A stretch of 64,000 nucleotides of DNA from positions 682,001-746,000 of the forward strand of contig NZ_QRBB01000001.1 of the NCBI RefSeq assembly GCF_003363135.1. Reading direction: 5' to 3'. The notes under the pieces were generated by a model, which saw only the letters and a program-made list of their open reading frames with translations, was not told the origin of the DNA and did not search any database. Position 1 is the stretch's first letter, and the number at the start of each line of letters is the position of its first letter. This DNA comes from Alteriqipengyuania lutimaris (GTDB taxonomy: Bacteria; Pseudomonadota; Alphaproteobacteria; Sphingomonadales; Sphingomonadaceae). This document shows positions 55,069-64,000 of the stretch, piece after piece. Both the position numbers and the translations under genes were made by a program.

Positions 55069-55998
55069 TCAAAGCTTCTCGGTCAGTTCGGGCACGGCCT
55101 TGAACAGGTCCGCGACCAGGCCGATGTCCGCGACCTGGAAGATCGGTGCATCCTCGTCCTTGTTGATGGCGACGATGACCTTGGAGTCCTTCATGCCGGC
55201 CAGATGCTGGATCGCGCCAGAGATACCGATCGCGAAATAAGCTTCGGGAGCGACGATTTTGCCGGTCTGGCCGACCTGGTAGTCGTTGGGGACATAGCCC
55301 GCATCGACCGCCGCGCGGCTCGCGCCGATGGCGGCGCCCAGCTTGTCGGCCAGCGGCGTGATAAATTCCTCGAAGGTCTCGGCGTCCTTGAGCGCGCGAC
55401 CACCCGACACGACCACGCTCGCGCTGGTCAGTTCGGGGCGGTCGCTCTTGGCCAGTTCGCGGTTCACGAATTCGGACGTGCCCGCAGCCTCGGCCGCATC
55501 GACCGATTCCACCGTGCCGCTCCCGCCTTCGGGCTCGGCCTTGTCGAAGGCCGTACCGCGGACCGTGAGCACGAGCTTGTCGTCGGTGCTTTCGACCGTC
55601 GCGATGGCGTTGCCGGCATAGATCGGGCGGGTGAAGGTCTTGTCGCCTTCGACCGACAGGATGTCGGACACCTGCATCACGTCGAGCAGCGCGGCGACGC
55701 GCGGGGCGATGTTCTTGCCGGTGGTGGTGGCGGGGGCCACGAACGCATCGTGCCCGTCCATCAGCTTGACCACCAGCGGGGCCACGTTTTCTGCCAGCAT
55801 GTCCTTGTAGGCCGCGTCATCGGCGCAGTAGACCGTGCCGACGCCGACGATCTTGGCGGCGGCATCGGCCACGCCCTTGCAGTCCGCACCCGCGACGAGA
55901 AGGTCGACGTCGCCGAGCTTCGATGCGGCGGTCACCGTGGCGAGAGTGGCGTCGGCCACCTCGCTGTTGTCGTGTTCAACCAGAACCAGAGTTTTCAT
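55069..55998 (-). CDS. etfA: Electron transfer flavoprotein alpha subunit
   Basis: A 309-residue protein with the FAD-binding C-terminal signature: [45 protein letters not shown]. With EtfB it carries electrons from acyl-CoA dehydrogenases to the quinone pool. It follows etfB with a 57-base gap. Confidence 0.95.
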   Translation of the reverse strand: MKTLVLVEHDNSEVADATLATVTAASKLGDVDLLVAGADCKGVADAAAKIVGVGTVYCADDAAYKDMLAENVAPLVVKLMDGHDAFVAPATTTGKNIAPRVAALLDVMQVSDILSVEGDKTFTRPIYAGNAIATVESTDDKLVLTVRGTAFDKAEPEGGSGTVESVDAAEAAGTSEFVNRELAKSDRPELTSASVVVSGGRALKDAETFEEFITPLADKLGAAIGASRAAVDAGYVPNDYQVGQTGKIVAPEAYFAIGISGAIQHLAGMKDSKVIVAINKDEDAPIFQVADIGLVADLFKAVPELTEKL

Positions 55999-56055
55999 GT
56001 TCGTCTTTCCTTGCTGGCCGGGCCGCGCGAGTGGCGCGCGATCCCCGGCGTCGAA

Positions 56056-56802
56056 TTACGCGATGCCCAGCGCCTTGATCTTGGTGACCAGCGCATCGAC
56101 ATCCTCGACCTTCTCGCCCGCCTGGCGGACCGGCGGTTCGGCGACCTTGTGGGTCTTGAGACGTGGCGCGACATCGACTCCGAAATCGCCCGGCGTCTTG
56201 GTGTCGAGCGGCTTCTTCTTGGCCTTCATGATGTTGGGTAGCGACGCATAGCGCGGCTCGTTCAGGCGAAGGTCGGTGGTGACGATGGCGGGCAGCGTCA
56301 GCTTGACCGTCTCGAGACCGCCGTCGATCTCGCGCTTCACGGTGACCGTGTCGCCTTCGAGGGTGATCGTGTTGGCGAAGGTGCCCTGCGGCCGGTCGAG
56401 CAGCGCGGCGAGCATCTGGCCCGTCTGGTTGCTGTCGTCGGAAATCGACTGCTTGCCGAGCAGCACGAGACCCGGCTGTTCGTCGTCCACGATCGCCTTG
56501 AGAATCTTGGCCACCGCAAGCGGCTCCAGATCATCATCGGTTTCGACGAGGATGGCGCGGTCGGCGCCCATTGCAAGCGCGGTCCGCAGCGTTTCCTGCG
56601 CCTTTGCCGGGCCGATCGAGACCGCGACGATCTCTTCGGCGTTGCCCGCTTCCTTGATCCGGATCGCTTCCTCGACCGCGATCTCGTCGAACGGGTTCAT
56701 GCTCATCTTGACGTTGGCAAGGTCGACGCCGGAGCCGTCGGCTTTTACCCGCGGCTTGACGTTGTAATCGATCACCCGCTTGACGGGGACGAGTATCTTC
56801 AT
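56056..56802 (-). CDS. etfB: Electron transfer flavoprotein beta subunit
   Basis: A 248-residue protein: [33 protein letters not shown] and the adenosine-binding [20 protein letters not shown]. The partner EtfA follows. ATG 56802 matches the universal start; the frame is open to 56901. The RBS is GGGAAAAA-type AAGGGAAA. Confidence 0.95.
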   Translation of the reverse strand: MKILVPVKRVIDYNVKPRVKADGSGVDLANVKMSMNPFDEIAVEEAIRIKEAGNAEEIVAVSIGPAKAQETLRTALAMGADRAILVETDDDLEPLAVAKILKAIVDDEQPGLVLLGKQSISDDSNQTGQMLAALLDRPQGTFANTITLEGDTVTVKREIDGGLETVKLTLPAIVTTDLRLNEPRYASLPNIMKAKKKPLDTKTPGDFGVDVAPRLKTHKVAEPPVRQAGEKVEDVDALVTKIKALGIA

Positions 56803-57034
56803 CGTTTTTCCCTTTCGCAGCCGGCCCGCCGGCCCGCTTAAAATGTCTCGTTCATGGCAATGGCTGGGGGTGGTGTTGCGTTCCGGAAACAGCGCCGTCA
56901 AGGGCGTGTGCGCGGGCGCGCAATGGCGTAGCGTAAGCTAGCGCCGCACTCGCGACCCGGCCCGGCGAAGTCGCATGCGAATCACCTCAAAAGTGCGGTC
57001 TGGAACCATCGCGGGGCAGAATGCTTGCAGTCTC

Positions 57035-57655
57035 ATGGCCGATACGCCCAAGAACGTCTGCGGGATCCTCGACCGCCTCACCGAGATCGGTGACGGCCAG
57101 GATCAGGTGTCTATCGGCGATATCGTGAGCGCGTTCGGCACGCGCACCTATGGACCGGTTCTGCTGGTTCCCGCGCTCGTTGGAGTCTCTCCGGTCGGCG
57201 GTATCCCCGTCGTGCCCACCATCCTTGCCGCCACACTCCTCCTGATCGCGGTGCAACTGGTGTTCGGCAAGGAAACCCTGTGGCTTCCCGGCATCCTCAA
57301 GAACCGCTCGGTCGAAGGCGAAAAGCTCGCCAACGCGGCCGAGGATATGGAGAAGGTCGGCAAGTGGATGGACAAGCTGTTCCACGGCCGGCTCAGGATG
57401 TTCACCGGTCCGACCGCGGCCCGGATTGCTGCTGGGGTGATCGCGCTGCTGTGCCTTGCAGTGCCCCCGCTCGAACTGGTGCCCTTCGCGGTGGCGCTGC
57501 CGATGGCGGTGATCGCGGCGTTCGGTATTGCGCTGACCGTGCGCGACGGGCTGCTGATGCTCGTCGCCTTCCTCGGCAGCGGCGTCGCCTTCTACATCCT
57601 GGTCACCCAGGTGCTGCTGGGCAGCGGCGGGGGTGGCGGCGGCGGGATGTTCTAG
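57035..57655 (+). CDS. exoD: ExoD-family exopolysaccharide synthesis protein
   Basis: A 206-residue membrane protein with ExoD signatures: GILDRL..., FGTRTYGPVLLVPALVGVSPVGGIPVVPT and four to five hydrophobic segments, ending in a Gly-rich tail (SGGGGGGGMF). ExoD affects exopolysaccharide and alkali tolerance in rhizobia; its molecular role is unclear. ATG 57035 chosen over 56975 as the ExoD domain starts directly after it. Confidence 0.8.
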   Translation: MADTPKNVCGILDRLTEIGDGQDQVSIGDIVSAFGTRTYGPVLLVPALVGVSPVGGIPVVPTILAATLLLIAVQLVFGKETLWLPGILKNRSVEGEKLANAAEDMEKVGKWMDKLFHGRLRMFTGPTAARIAAGVIALLCLAVPPLELVPFAVALPMAVIAAFGIALTVRDGLLMLVAFLGSGVAFYILVTQVLLGSGGGGGGGMF

Positions 57656-57676
57656 CCCCGCCGCCGGTTTCACAGC

Positions 57677-58876
<1,200 letters not shown>

Positions 58877-58997
58877 GGGTGCGGTTCGTCCTTTTCGGAT
58901 TCGTTCGGAAGCGAGGAATAATGGTTTGCGACGCGCATAAGCATGGATGCGCGCGCTTGAAAAGGGCGCGTTCCAGACGCACATGCCGCGCGCCACC

Positions 58998-59795
58998 ATG
59001 ATCGATTACGCACGCCTCGATGCGATCGTCCGCGAAGCCGGGCGGATCGCCATGAACTCCTGGCCTGGAGCGGGGAATACCGTGCGCAGTTGGGAGAAGT
59101 CCAAGGGCGACCCCGTCTGCGAGGCCGACCTCGAGGTCGACACCTTCCTGCGGCGCGAACTCGGCGCGCTTTTGCCGAGCGCCGGCTGGCTGTCCGAAGA
59201 AACCGCCGACGCTGCGGATCGCCTGACCGACCGTCTGGTCTGGGTGGTCGATCCGATCGACGGCACGCGCGATTATCTGCGCGGCCGGACGGGCTGGGCG
59301 GTGTCGGTTGCGCTCGTATCCTCAGGGCGTTCGCTGATCGCGTGTCTCGAATCGCCGCCGCGCGGAGAAAGCTGGCAGGCGACGGCGGGGAAGGGAGCGA
59401 TGCGCAACGGCAAGCCGCTGACTGCCTCCGCCCGCAGCGATTTTTCGGGCGCACGCGTGCCTGCCGCCGACCTGTCGAAGGCCGACGGCATGCTCGTTTC
59501 GGTAGACCAGCCCAACGGCATCGCGCTGCGCGCGGCCATGGTCGCGGCAGGCGAAGCGGACCTCCTCGCCACGATGCGCTGGGGTTACGAGTGGGATATT
59601 GCCGCCGCATCGCTGATCGCGCGCGAGGCCGGCGGGGCGGTCAGCGATATTTTCGGCCAGCCGCTGGGATACAACAAGCGCGATCCGCGCAGCTTCGGCC
59701 TGCTGGTTTGCGCGCCGAAGATCCATCAGGCGGCGGTCGAACATTTCGGGCCGCGTGCGCGCGAGAAGCTGGGTCAGGCGAAAGGCCCCGCCTAG
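58998..59795 (+). CDS. Inositol monophosphatase family protein (CysQ-like paralogue)
   Basis: A 265-residue protein with family motifs [26 protein letters not shown] and WEWDIAAA-like [14 protein letters not shown]. It may act as PAP phosphatase or inositol monophosphatase; the sequence alone does not separate them. Starts at 58983 or 58947 are possible. It is divergent from sucC across about 120 bases. Confidence 0.82.
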   Translation: MIDYARLDAIVREAGRIAMNSWPGAGNTVRSWEKSKGDPVCEADLEVDTFLRRELGALLPSAGWLSEETADAADRLTDRLVWVVDPIDGTRDYLRGRTGWAVSVALVSSGRSLIACLESPPRGESWQATAGKGAMRNGKPLTASARSDFSGARVPAADLSKADGMLVSVDQPNGIALRAAMVAAGEADLLATMRWGYEWDIAAASLIAREAGGAVSDIFGQPLGYNKRDPRSFGLLVCAPKIHQAAVEHFGPRAREKLGQAKGPA

Positions 59796-59810
59796 GGCTT
59801 GGGGCGCAAG

Positions 59811-59844
59811 AAAAAAGGGGCCGACGCACCGCTGCGCCGACCCC
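59811..59844 (-). terminator. Intrinsic terminator after OmpA-family gene
   Basis: On the minus strand GGGTCGGCGCA, loop GCGG, TGCGTCGGCCCC (stem with one mismatch) is followed by TTTTTT (59811-59816). It lies 26 bases after the OmpA-family stop and may also help end the plus-strand gene. Confidence 0.85.
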
Positions 59845-59870
59845 TCTTCCAATTTCAGCGCTTGCGCTGC

Positions 59871-60563
59871 TTAGCGGCGCGCGGCGTTGACGTCCTCTTC
59901 GCTGATCGGGACGATCTTGATCTCGACGCGGCGGTTGAGCGGCTCGTTTACATTGTCGCCGGTGCGCACCCGCAGATACTGCGGATCTTCGCCGTAACCA
60001 CGCGTCGCGATGCGCGCGCGCGAAACGCCCTGACTGACGAGATAGTCGGCAACCGCCTGCGCGCGTTGCTCCGACAGCTGCTGGTTGTAGCCCGGGCTGC
60101 CGGTCGTGTCGGTGAAGCCGTAGACGTCGATCAGGCTGTTCGGATAGCGGATCATGCTGTCGGCCACCGTGCTCAGCGTGCTGCGGAAGTTCGAATTGAT
60201 GTTGGCCGAGTTGGTCGCAAAGGTCACGCCATCGGGAAGGCGGACGAGGATCGCTTCCTGGTCGCCGATTTCCTCGACGTCGACGCCGCTGCCGGCGGTC
60301 TGTTCGTCGAGTTCGCGAATCTGGTCGTCGAACTGGTCGCCGATGACCGCGCCTGCGGAGCCGCCGATGCCTGCGCCGATGATGCGTGCGGCATCGCCGC
60401 CGATCACGCCGCCCAGGAGGTAGCCGAGCGTGCCGCCTACCGCAGCGCCGACGGCGGTGCGCGAGAAGGTCTTTTCGCCGGTATTGGGGTCGGTGACGCA
60501 AGCGGAGGTGCTCACCAGGGCCGCAACGGCAACCGAGGAGAGAATGATACGGGGGGTCTTCAT
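59871..60563 (-). CDS. OmpA-family lipoprotein with glycine zipper
   Basis: A 230-residue protein with lipobox STSAC, a glycine-zipper region (VGGTLGYLLGGVIGGDAARIIGAGIGGSAGAVIG, about residues 42-75) and an OmpA C-terminal domain with NxxLSxxRAxxVxxxL (NQQLSEQRAQAVADYLVSQG) and RRVEIKI. It resembles YiaD/Pal-type envelope proteins that bind peptidoglycan. A terminator follows. Confidence 0.9.
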   Translation of the reverse strand: MKTPRIILSSVAVAALVSTSACVTDPNTGEKTFSRTAVGAAVGGTLGYLLGGVIGGDAARIIGAGIGGSAGAVIGDQFDDQIRELDEQTAGSGVDVEEIGDQEAILVRLPDGVTFATNSANINSNFRSTLSTVADSMIRYPNSLIDVYGFTDTTGSPGYNQQLSEQRAQAVADYLVSQGVSRARIATRGYGEDPQYLRVRTGDNVNEPLNRRVEIKIVPISEEDVNAARR

Positions 60564-60763
60564 GGTAGGTTGTCCCTCTTTTCGTTTTCGTGGCGCGATT
60601 GGTTCGCGCACGGTTCGGGGCTCGCGTTCCACCTACGCTCGCCGTACCCCCCAACGTGCCCCGCTTGTGCGAGTTCCCGGACCGCAATTGCAGGGTCCCG
60701 GCGAATGACGGGTGGCGATGACGGCTGGCGCGGCGCCACTTTTGTGCTAGCGCAGCATTCGCC

Positions 60764-62101
60764 GTGACACCTTTCCCCTGGACAGACCTGCTCATCATCG
60801 CCGGGCTCATCGTGCTCAACGGCGTCTTTGCCATGTCCGAGCTGGCGATCGTCTCGGCCAAGACGACGCGTCTGCAGGCCAAGGCCGAAGCGGGCAGCAG
60901 CGCGGCGGCTACGGCGATGGATTTGGCATCCAATCCCGGCAAGTTTCTGTCGACGGTGCAGATCGGGATCACGCTGATCGCGATTCTCACGGGGGCCTTT
61001 TCGGGCGCGAGCCTCGAGGCACCGGTGGGCGAGCGACTTGCCGCGCTCGGTATTCCGGCAGACATCTCGCGCGAGGTTGCCTTCGTGGTGGTGATCAGCC
61101 TGACCACCTATTTCAGCGTGGTCGTGGGCGAACTGGTGCCCAAGCAGCTTGCCCTGCGCGCCGCCGTACAGATTTCGATGGTCATGGCGCGCCCCATGAA
61201 ATGGCTGGCAATGCTTGGCGCGCCCATCGTCTGGCTGCTCGACACGTCGTCTGCGACGATCGTCCGCCTGTTCGGCGTGCGTCCCGGCGGACAGAACAGC
61301 GTGACGGCCGAGGAACTGCAGATGCTGTTCGCCGAAGCGACGCGCAGCGGCGTTCTCGAAGCCGAGCAGAGCGCGATCCTTAAGGGCGTGGTGCGGCTGG
61401 CCGATCGCCCGGTGCGCGAAGTGATGACGCCGCGGACCGAGCTCGACTGGATCGATACCGACGCCGATCGCGCGGAGATCGAAGCGACGATCGCGGAGAG
61501 CCCGCACTCGCTCCTGCCCGTCGCCGAAGGCTCGCCCGACAGGATCGTCGGTGTGGTCAAGGTGCGCGAAGTGCTCGCGGAGATGGTATCGGGCAAGCCC
61601 TTCAAGCTCACCGACCTCGTCAAGCGGGTGGAGGTGGTGCCCGACCAGCTCGACGCGATGGATGCGTTGCGCGTGCTCCAGCAGGCCGACGTCGCAATGG
61701 CGATGGTGCACGACGAATATGGCCATCTCGACGGCATCGTCACTCCGATCGACCTGCTGACCGCGATCGTCGGCCAGTTCGAAAGCGACAAGGACCAAGG
61801 CGACATACCCGAGGTGATTGAGCGCGCGGACGGTTCGCTGCTCGTCTCGGGCAGCCTCTCGGCCGAAGACCTCGGCGACCGGCTGAAGCTCGATTACGGA
61901 GAGGACCGCGAATTCGCGACCGCCGCCGGGTTCGCGCTTTCCGTCCTCAAGCATCTGCCCGAAGAGGGCGAAGTCTTCACCCATCAGGGCTGGCAGTTCG
62001 AAGTGGTCGACATGGACGGCCGCAAGATCGACAAGCTGCTGGTCAACGAGATCGAGCAGCCGGAAGATCGGCATGCGGCGCACTCCGGCGGCGCGGGCTG
62101 A
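60764..62101 (+). CDS. CorC/HlyC-type CNNM transmembrane and CBS-domain protein
   Basis: A 445-residue protein: DUF21 (CNNM) membrane domain with four helices (residues about 1-190), two CBS domains (MTPRTELDWIDTDADRAEIE..., DLLTAIVGQFESDKDQGD) and a CorC_HlyC C-terminal domain (EFATAAGFALSVLKHLPEEGEVF). Implicated in magnesium/cobalt efflux. It starts at GTG 60764. Confidence 0.88.
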   Translation: MTPFPWTDLLIIAGLIVLNGVFAMSELAIVSAKTTRLQAKAEAGSSAAATAMDLASNPGKFLSTVQIGITLIAILTGAFSGASLEAPVGERLAALGIPADISREVAFVVVISLTTYFSVVVGELVPKQLALRAAVQISMVMARPMKWLAMLGAPIVWLLDTSSATIVRLFGVRPGGQNSVTAEELQMLFAEATRSGVLEAEQSAILKGVVRLADRPVREVMTPRTELDWIDTDADRAEIEATIAESPHSLLPVAEGSPDRIVGVVKVREVLAEMVSGKPFKLTDLVKRVEVVPDQLDAMDALRVLQQADVAMAMVHDEYGHLDGIVTPIDLLTAIVGQFESDKDQGDIPEVIERADGSLLVSGSLSAEDLGDRLKLDYGEDREFATAAGFALSVLKHLPEEGEVFTHQGWQFEVVDMDGRKIDKLLVNEIEQPEDRHAAHSGGAG

Positions 62102-62135
62102 CGGAACCCGGGCGGCTCCGGCGGCTTTGGTTACC

Positions 62136-62996
62136 ATGACAGACAAAGGCGATATCTGGCTGATAACGAATGCGGGCAGCGGCTCGGTACACGAAGAGCT
62201 GCTCGCGACGCTGCACGAAACCTGCGCACGAGCCGAGCTGTGCATCGCGGAGCATACCGAGTTCCCGTCCGATGACCTCCCGAAGCCGGAGGAAATCGCC
62301 AGGCGCGGGATCGAAACGGTCCTCGTCCTCGGCGGAGATGGCACGATCAATGCCGCGATTTCCGCGTTGCAGGGGTGGGAAGGCGCGATCCTCCCGCTGC
62401 CCGGCGGCACCCAGAACCTCCTGACCAAGCGGCTTCACGGCGATGCGGAAGTCGATGCGGTGGTCCAGGCTTTCGCGCGCGGCCAGGCGAGCAGGCGGCG
62501 CCCCAAGATTCTGCGGTCGTCCAAGGGGCTCGCGCTGGCGGGCCTCCTGATCGGACCGGGCACGAGCTGGAACGCCGTTCGCGAGGCCATGCGCGATGGC
62601 GATGCGGGTGCGATGCTTTCCGCCGCAGGCACCGCGCTCGACGGGACGACCAACAAGCCGCCCGTGCGGATCGCCGATCCCGAGGCGGGCGACCGCGATG
62701 GCTACCCCATCCTCGAGCTGGTGCCGCACGCGGAGGGGATGGACATTGCCGCCTATCATGCGCGCAATGGTGCGGATTTCGTGGCCCAGACTTGGGCCCT
62801 CCTGCGGCAGGAATTTCGCGACGGTCCGCACGAGACATATGGCCCCTTCGACCGCGTCGTGCTCGCCAGCACCGGGGAGGAGCCGCTCGACCTGCTGCTC
62901 GACGGCGAGCCTGCCCATGGCGACGCGCGCGAGACCGTCACGCTCGAAACCTGCCCGGTCGATCTGATCGCGACCGATCCCGGGGACGACGCATGA
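62136..62996 (+). CDS. Diacylglycerol kinase-family lipid kinase-like protein
   Basis: A 286-residue protein whose N-terminal domain has ITNAGSGSV, VLVLGGDGTINAAISAL and LPLPGGTQNLLTKRL, the DAGKc nucleotide motifs. The substrate (diacylglycerol, sphingosine or other lipid) is unknown. Its stop overlaps the start of the metallophosphoesterase gene (ATGA), so the two are cotranslated. An in-frame start at 62073 is less likely. Confidence 0.85.
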   Translation: MTDKGDIWLITNAGSGSVHEELLATLHETCARAELCIAEHTEFPSDDLPKPEEIARRGIETVLVLGGDGTINAAISALQGWEGAILPLPGGTQNLLTKRLHGDAEVDAVVQAFARGQASRRRPKILRSSKGLALAGLLIGPGTSWNAVREAMRDGDAGAMLSAAGTALDGTTNKPPVRIADPEAGDRDGYPILELVPHAEGMDIAAYHARNGADFVAQTWALLRQEFRDGPHETYGPFDRVVLASTGEEPLDLLLDGEPAHGDARETVTLETCPVDLIATDPGDDA

Positions 62997-63847
62997 CCGA
63001 GACGCTGCTTTTCCATGTCAGCGACATTCACTTCGGGCTCGAAAACAACGAAGCGATCGACTGGTTCTCGGCCGAGGTGACGCGGATGCAGCCGGCGGCG
63101 CTGGCGATCACTGGCGATCTCACCATGCGCGCACGGCATCACGAGTTCCGGGCCGCGCAGCAATGGATCGGTACGCTCGACGCGCCGGTCACGCTCGATG
63201 TCGGCAATCACGACATGCCCTATTTCAACCTGATCGAGCGGTTCTTCGATCCCTACAAGCGGTTCGGGCGGCTCCGCGAGGTGGTCGAGCGCGAGATCGA
63301 CCTGCCGGGCATCGCGCTGGTGCCGCTCAAGACGGCGGTGCGCATGCAGCCGCGCTTCAACTGGTCGAAGGGCTGGGTTACCGGCGAGGCGCTGGAAAAA
63401 TGCCTCGCGCGGATCGATGCTCTGCCCAAGGGAACGCGCGCGCTGGTGACCGTGCACCATCCGCTGCGCGAGGTCGGCACGCAGGGAACCGCGCTGACCC
63501 GCGGCGGCTCCAAGGCGCTGGACGAACTGGCGAAGCGCAACGTGCTCGGCGTGCTGTCGGGCCATGTGCACGATGCCTTCGACATCATGGAGGATACGCC
63601 GCACGGCCCTGTCCGCATGATCGGCGCAGGCACGCTGTCGCAGAGGCTGCGATCTACGCCGCCGAGCTTCAACGAACTGCACTGGGATGGCGAAACCCTG
63701 CGGGTCCATATCCGCACGCTCGAGAATATCGAGGACGAGGCGATGAAGATCGACGACGTGCCCGAAGATGCGCAGCCGCCGCGCGAGGAAGGCGAACCGG
63801 TCGCGCCCGTCGGTGCCGTCCCCCGCACCGATCCGCCGGTCAGTTAG
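62993..63847 (+). CDS. Calcineurin-like metallophosphoesterase
   Basis: A 284-residue protein with the full metal-binding set: SDIHFG, TGDLTMRARHHEF, GNHDMPY, VTVHHPL and GHVHDAF. The substrate is unknown; the cotranslated DAGK-like gene suggests a phospholipid or lipid phosphate. Confidence 0.9.
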   Translation: MTETLLFHVSDIHFGLENNEAIDWFSAEVTRMQPAALAITGDLTMRARHHEFRAAQQWIGTLDAPVTLDVGNHDMPYFNLIERFFDPYKRFGRLREVVEREIDLPGIALVPLKTAVRMQPRFNWSKGWVTGEALEKCLARIDALPKGTRALVTVHHPLREVGTQGTALTRGGSKALDELAKRNVLGVLSGHVHDAFDIMEDTPHGPVRMIGAGTLSQRLRSTPPSFNELHWDGETLRVHIRTLENIEDEAMKIDDVPEDAQPPREEGEPVAPVGAVPRTDPPVS

Positions 63848-63886
63848 GCGGGAATTTATTGGCGGCCCCAACCTGCCGCACGCTTC

Positions 63887-64000
63887 TCAAGCAAAGCGTC
63901 TTGCGAGTATCAGAGTGGTTGTGATCGTGAAGGGTAGGTTCACGAAAGCCAGAAAGCCCAACACGATCATCATCCAACCATGCGGGTCCGGATTCCAGAC
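63887..64000 (-). CDS. Small membrane protein, C-terminus only
   Basis: The minus-strand frame from the right edge codes for 37 residues ending ILARRFA, with a hydrophobic helix MMIVLGFLAFVNLPFTITT. The N-terminus is outside the window. I do not recognise the family. Confidence 0.5.
   Translation of the reverse strand, partial: VWNPDPHGWMMIVLGFLAFVNLPFTITTTLILARRFA

Overview
The window is high-GC chromosomal DNA from an alphaproteobacterium, most likely a marine sphingomonad of the Erythrobacter/Altererythrobacter type. This rests on a DUF1153/SciP-family CtrA inhibitor gene, a GGAAC-N17-CGTT (EcfG-type) promoter, a sphingan-style polysaccharide cluster and overall gene style. It is inferred from gene content, not from a database search. 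I saw no rRNA, tRNA, CRISPR array, insertion sequence or phage gene.

Region 1 (1-9.3 kb, minus strand, continuing beyond the left edge) is the most interesting part. It is a lasso-peptide (RiPP) operon: a lactam synthetase (asparagine-synthetase-like, without the glutaminase Cys), a short precursor ending in GPTVDEDFDGFPS, an HPr-kinase-like tailoring kinase, a PqqD-like leader-binding protein (B1), a 2OG-Fe(II) oxygenase, a sulfotransferase, a 1097-residue fusion of an ArsP-like permease with FG-GAP/ASPIC repeats, the transglutaminase-like leader peptidase (B2), and the start of a Tat-exported protein that may be a vanadium haloperoxidase/PAP2 protein. Most of the genes overlap or nearly touch, which suggests one biosynthetic unit with kinase, oxygenase and sulfotransferase tailoring. 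No ABC exporter or isopeptidase is visible.

Region 2 (9.5-32.8 kb) is a capsule/exopolysaccharide locus. It holds a nucleotide-sugar dehydrogenase, three GT4-type glycosyltransferases, a NodZ-like fucosyltransferase candidate, three methyltransferases (two FkbM), Wzx flippase, Wzy polymerase, Gmd and Fcl for GDP-L-fucose, the initiating polyprenyl-phosphate glycosylphosphotransferase, Wzc and Wza export proteins, a ligase-like protein and GalE. ManC and ManA at 39.7-41.5 kb supply GDP-mannose, the precursor of GDP-fucose.

Region 3 (32.8-47.8 kb) is mostly housekeeping: FabI, a BrkB-like membrane protein, a DnaJ-type co-chaperone, the sulfate activation operon cysD-cysNC-(broken DUF2061)-cysQ, ManC-ManA, PdxH, a metal efflux protein, a PhzF enzyme, a lipoprotein serine hydrolase, MnmA, SciP and a GlsB stress membrane protein. 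CysD/CysNC make PAPS and CysQ removes PAP, so they would support the sulfotransferase of region 1.

Region 4 (48-64 kb) holds an RND efflux pair with an unusual permease, a DUF445 protein, a TonB-C-terminal protein, EtfAB, ExoD, SucC, an inositol-monophosphatase-family enzyme, an OmpA/glycine-zipper lipoprotein, a CorC-type CBS protein, a diacylglycerol-kinase-family protein, a metallophosphoesterase and the end of a small membrane protein cut by the right edge.
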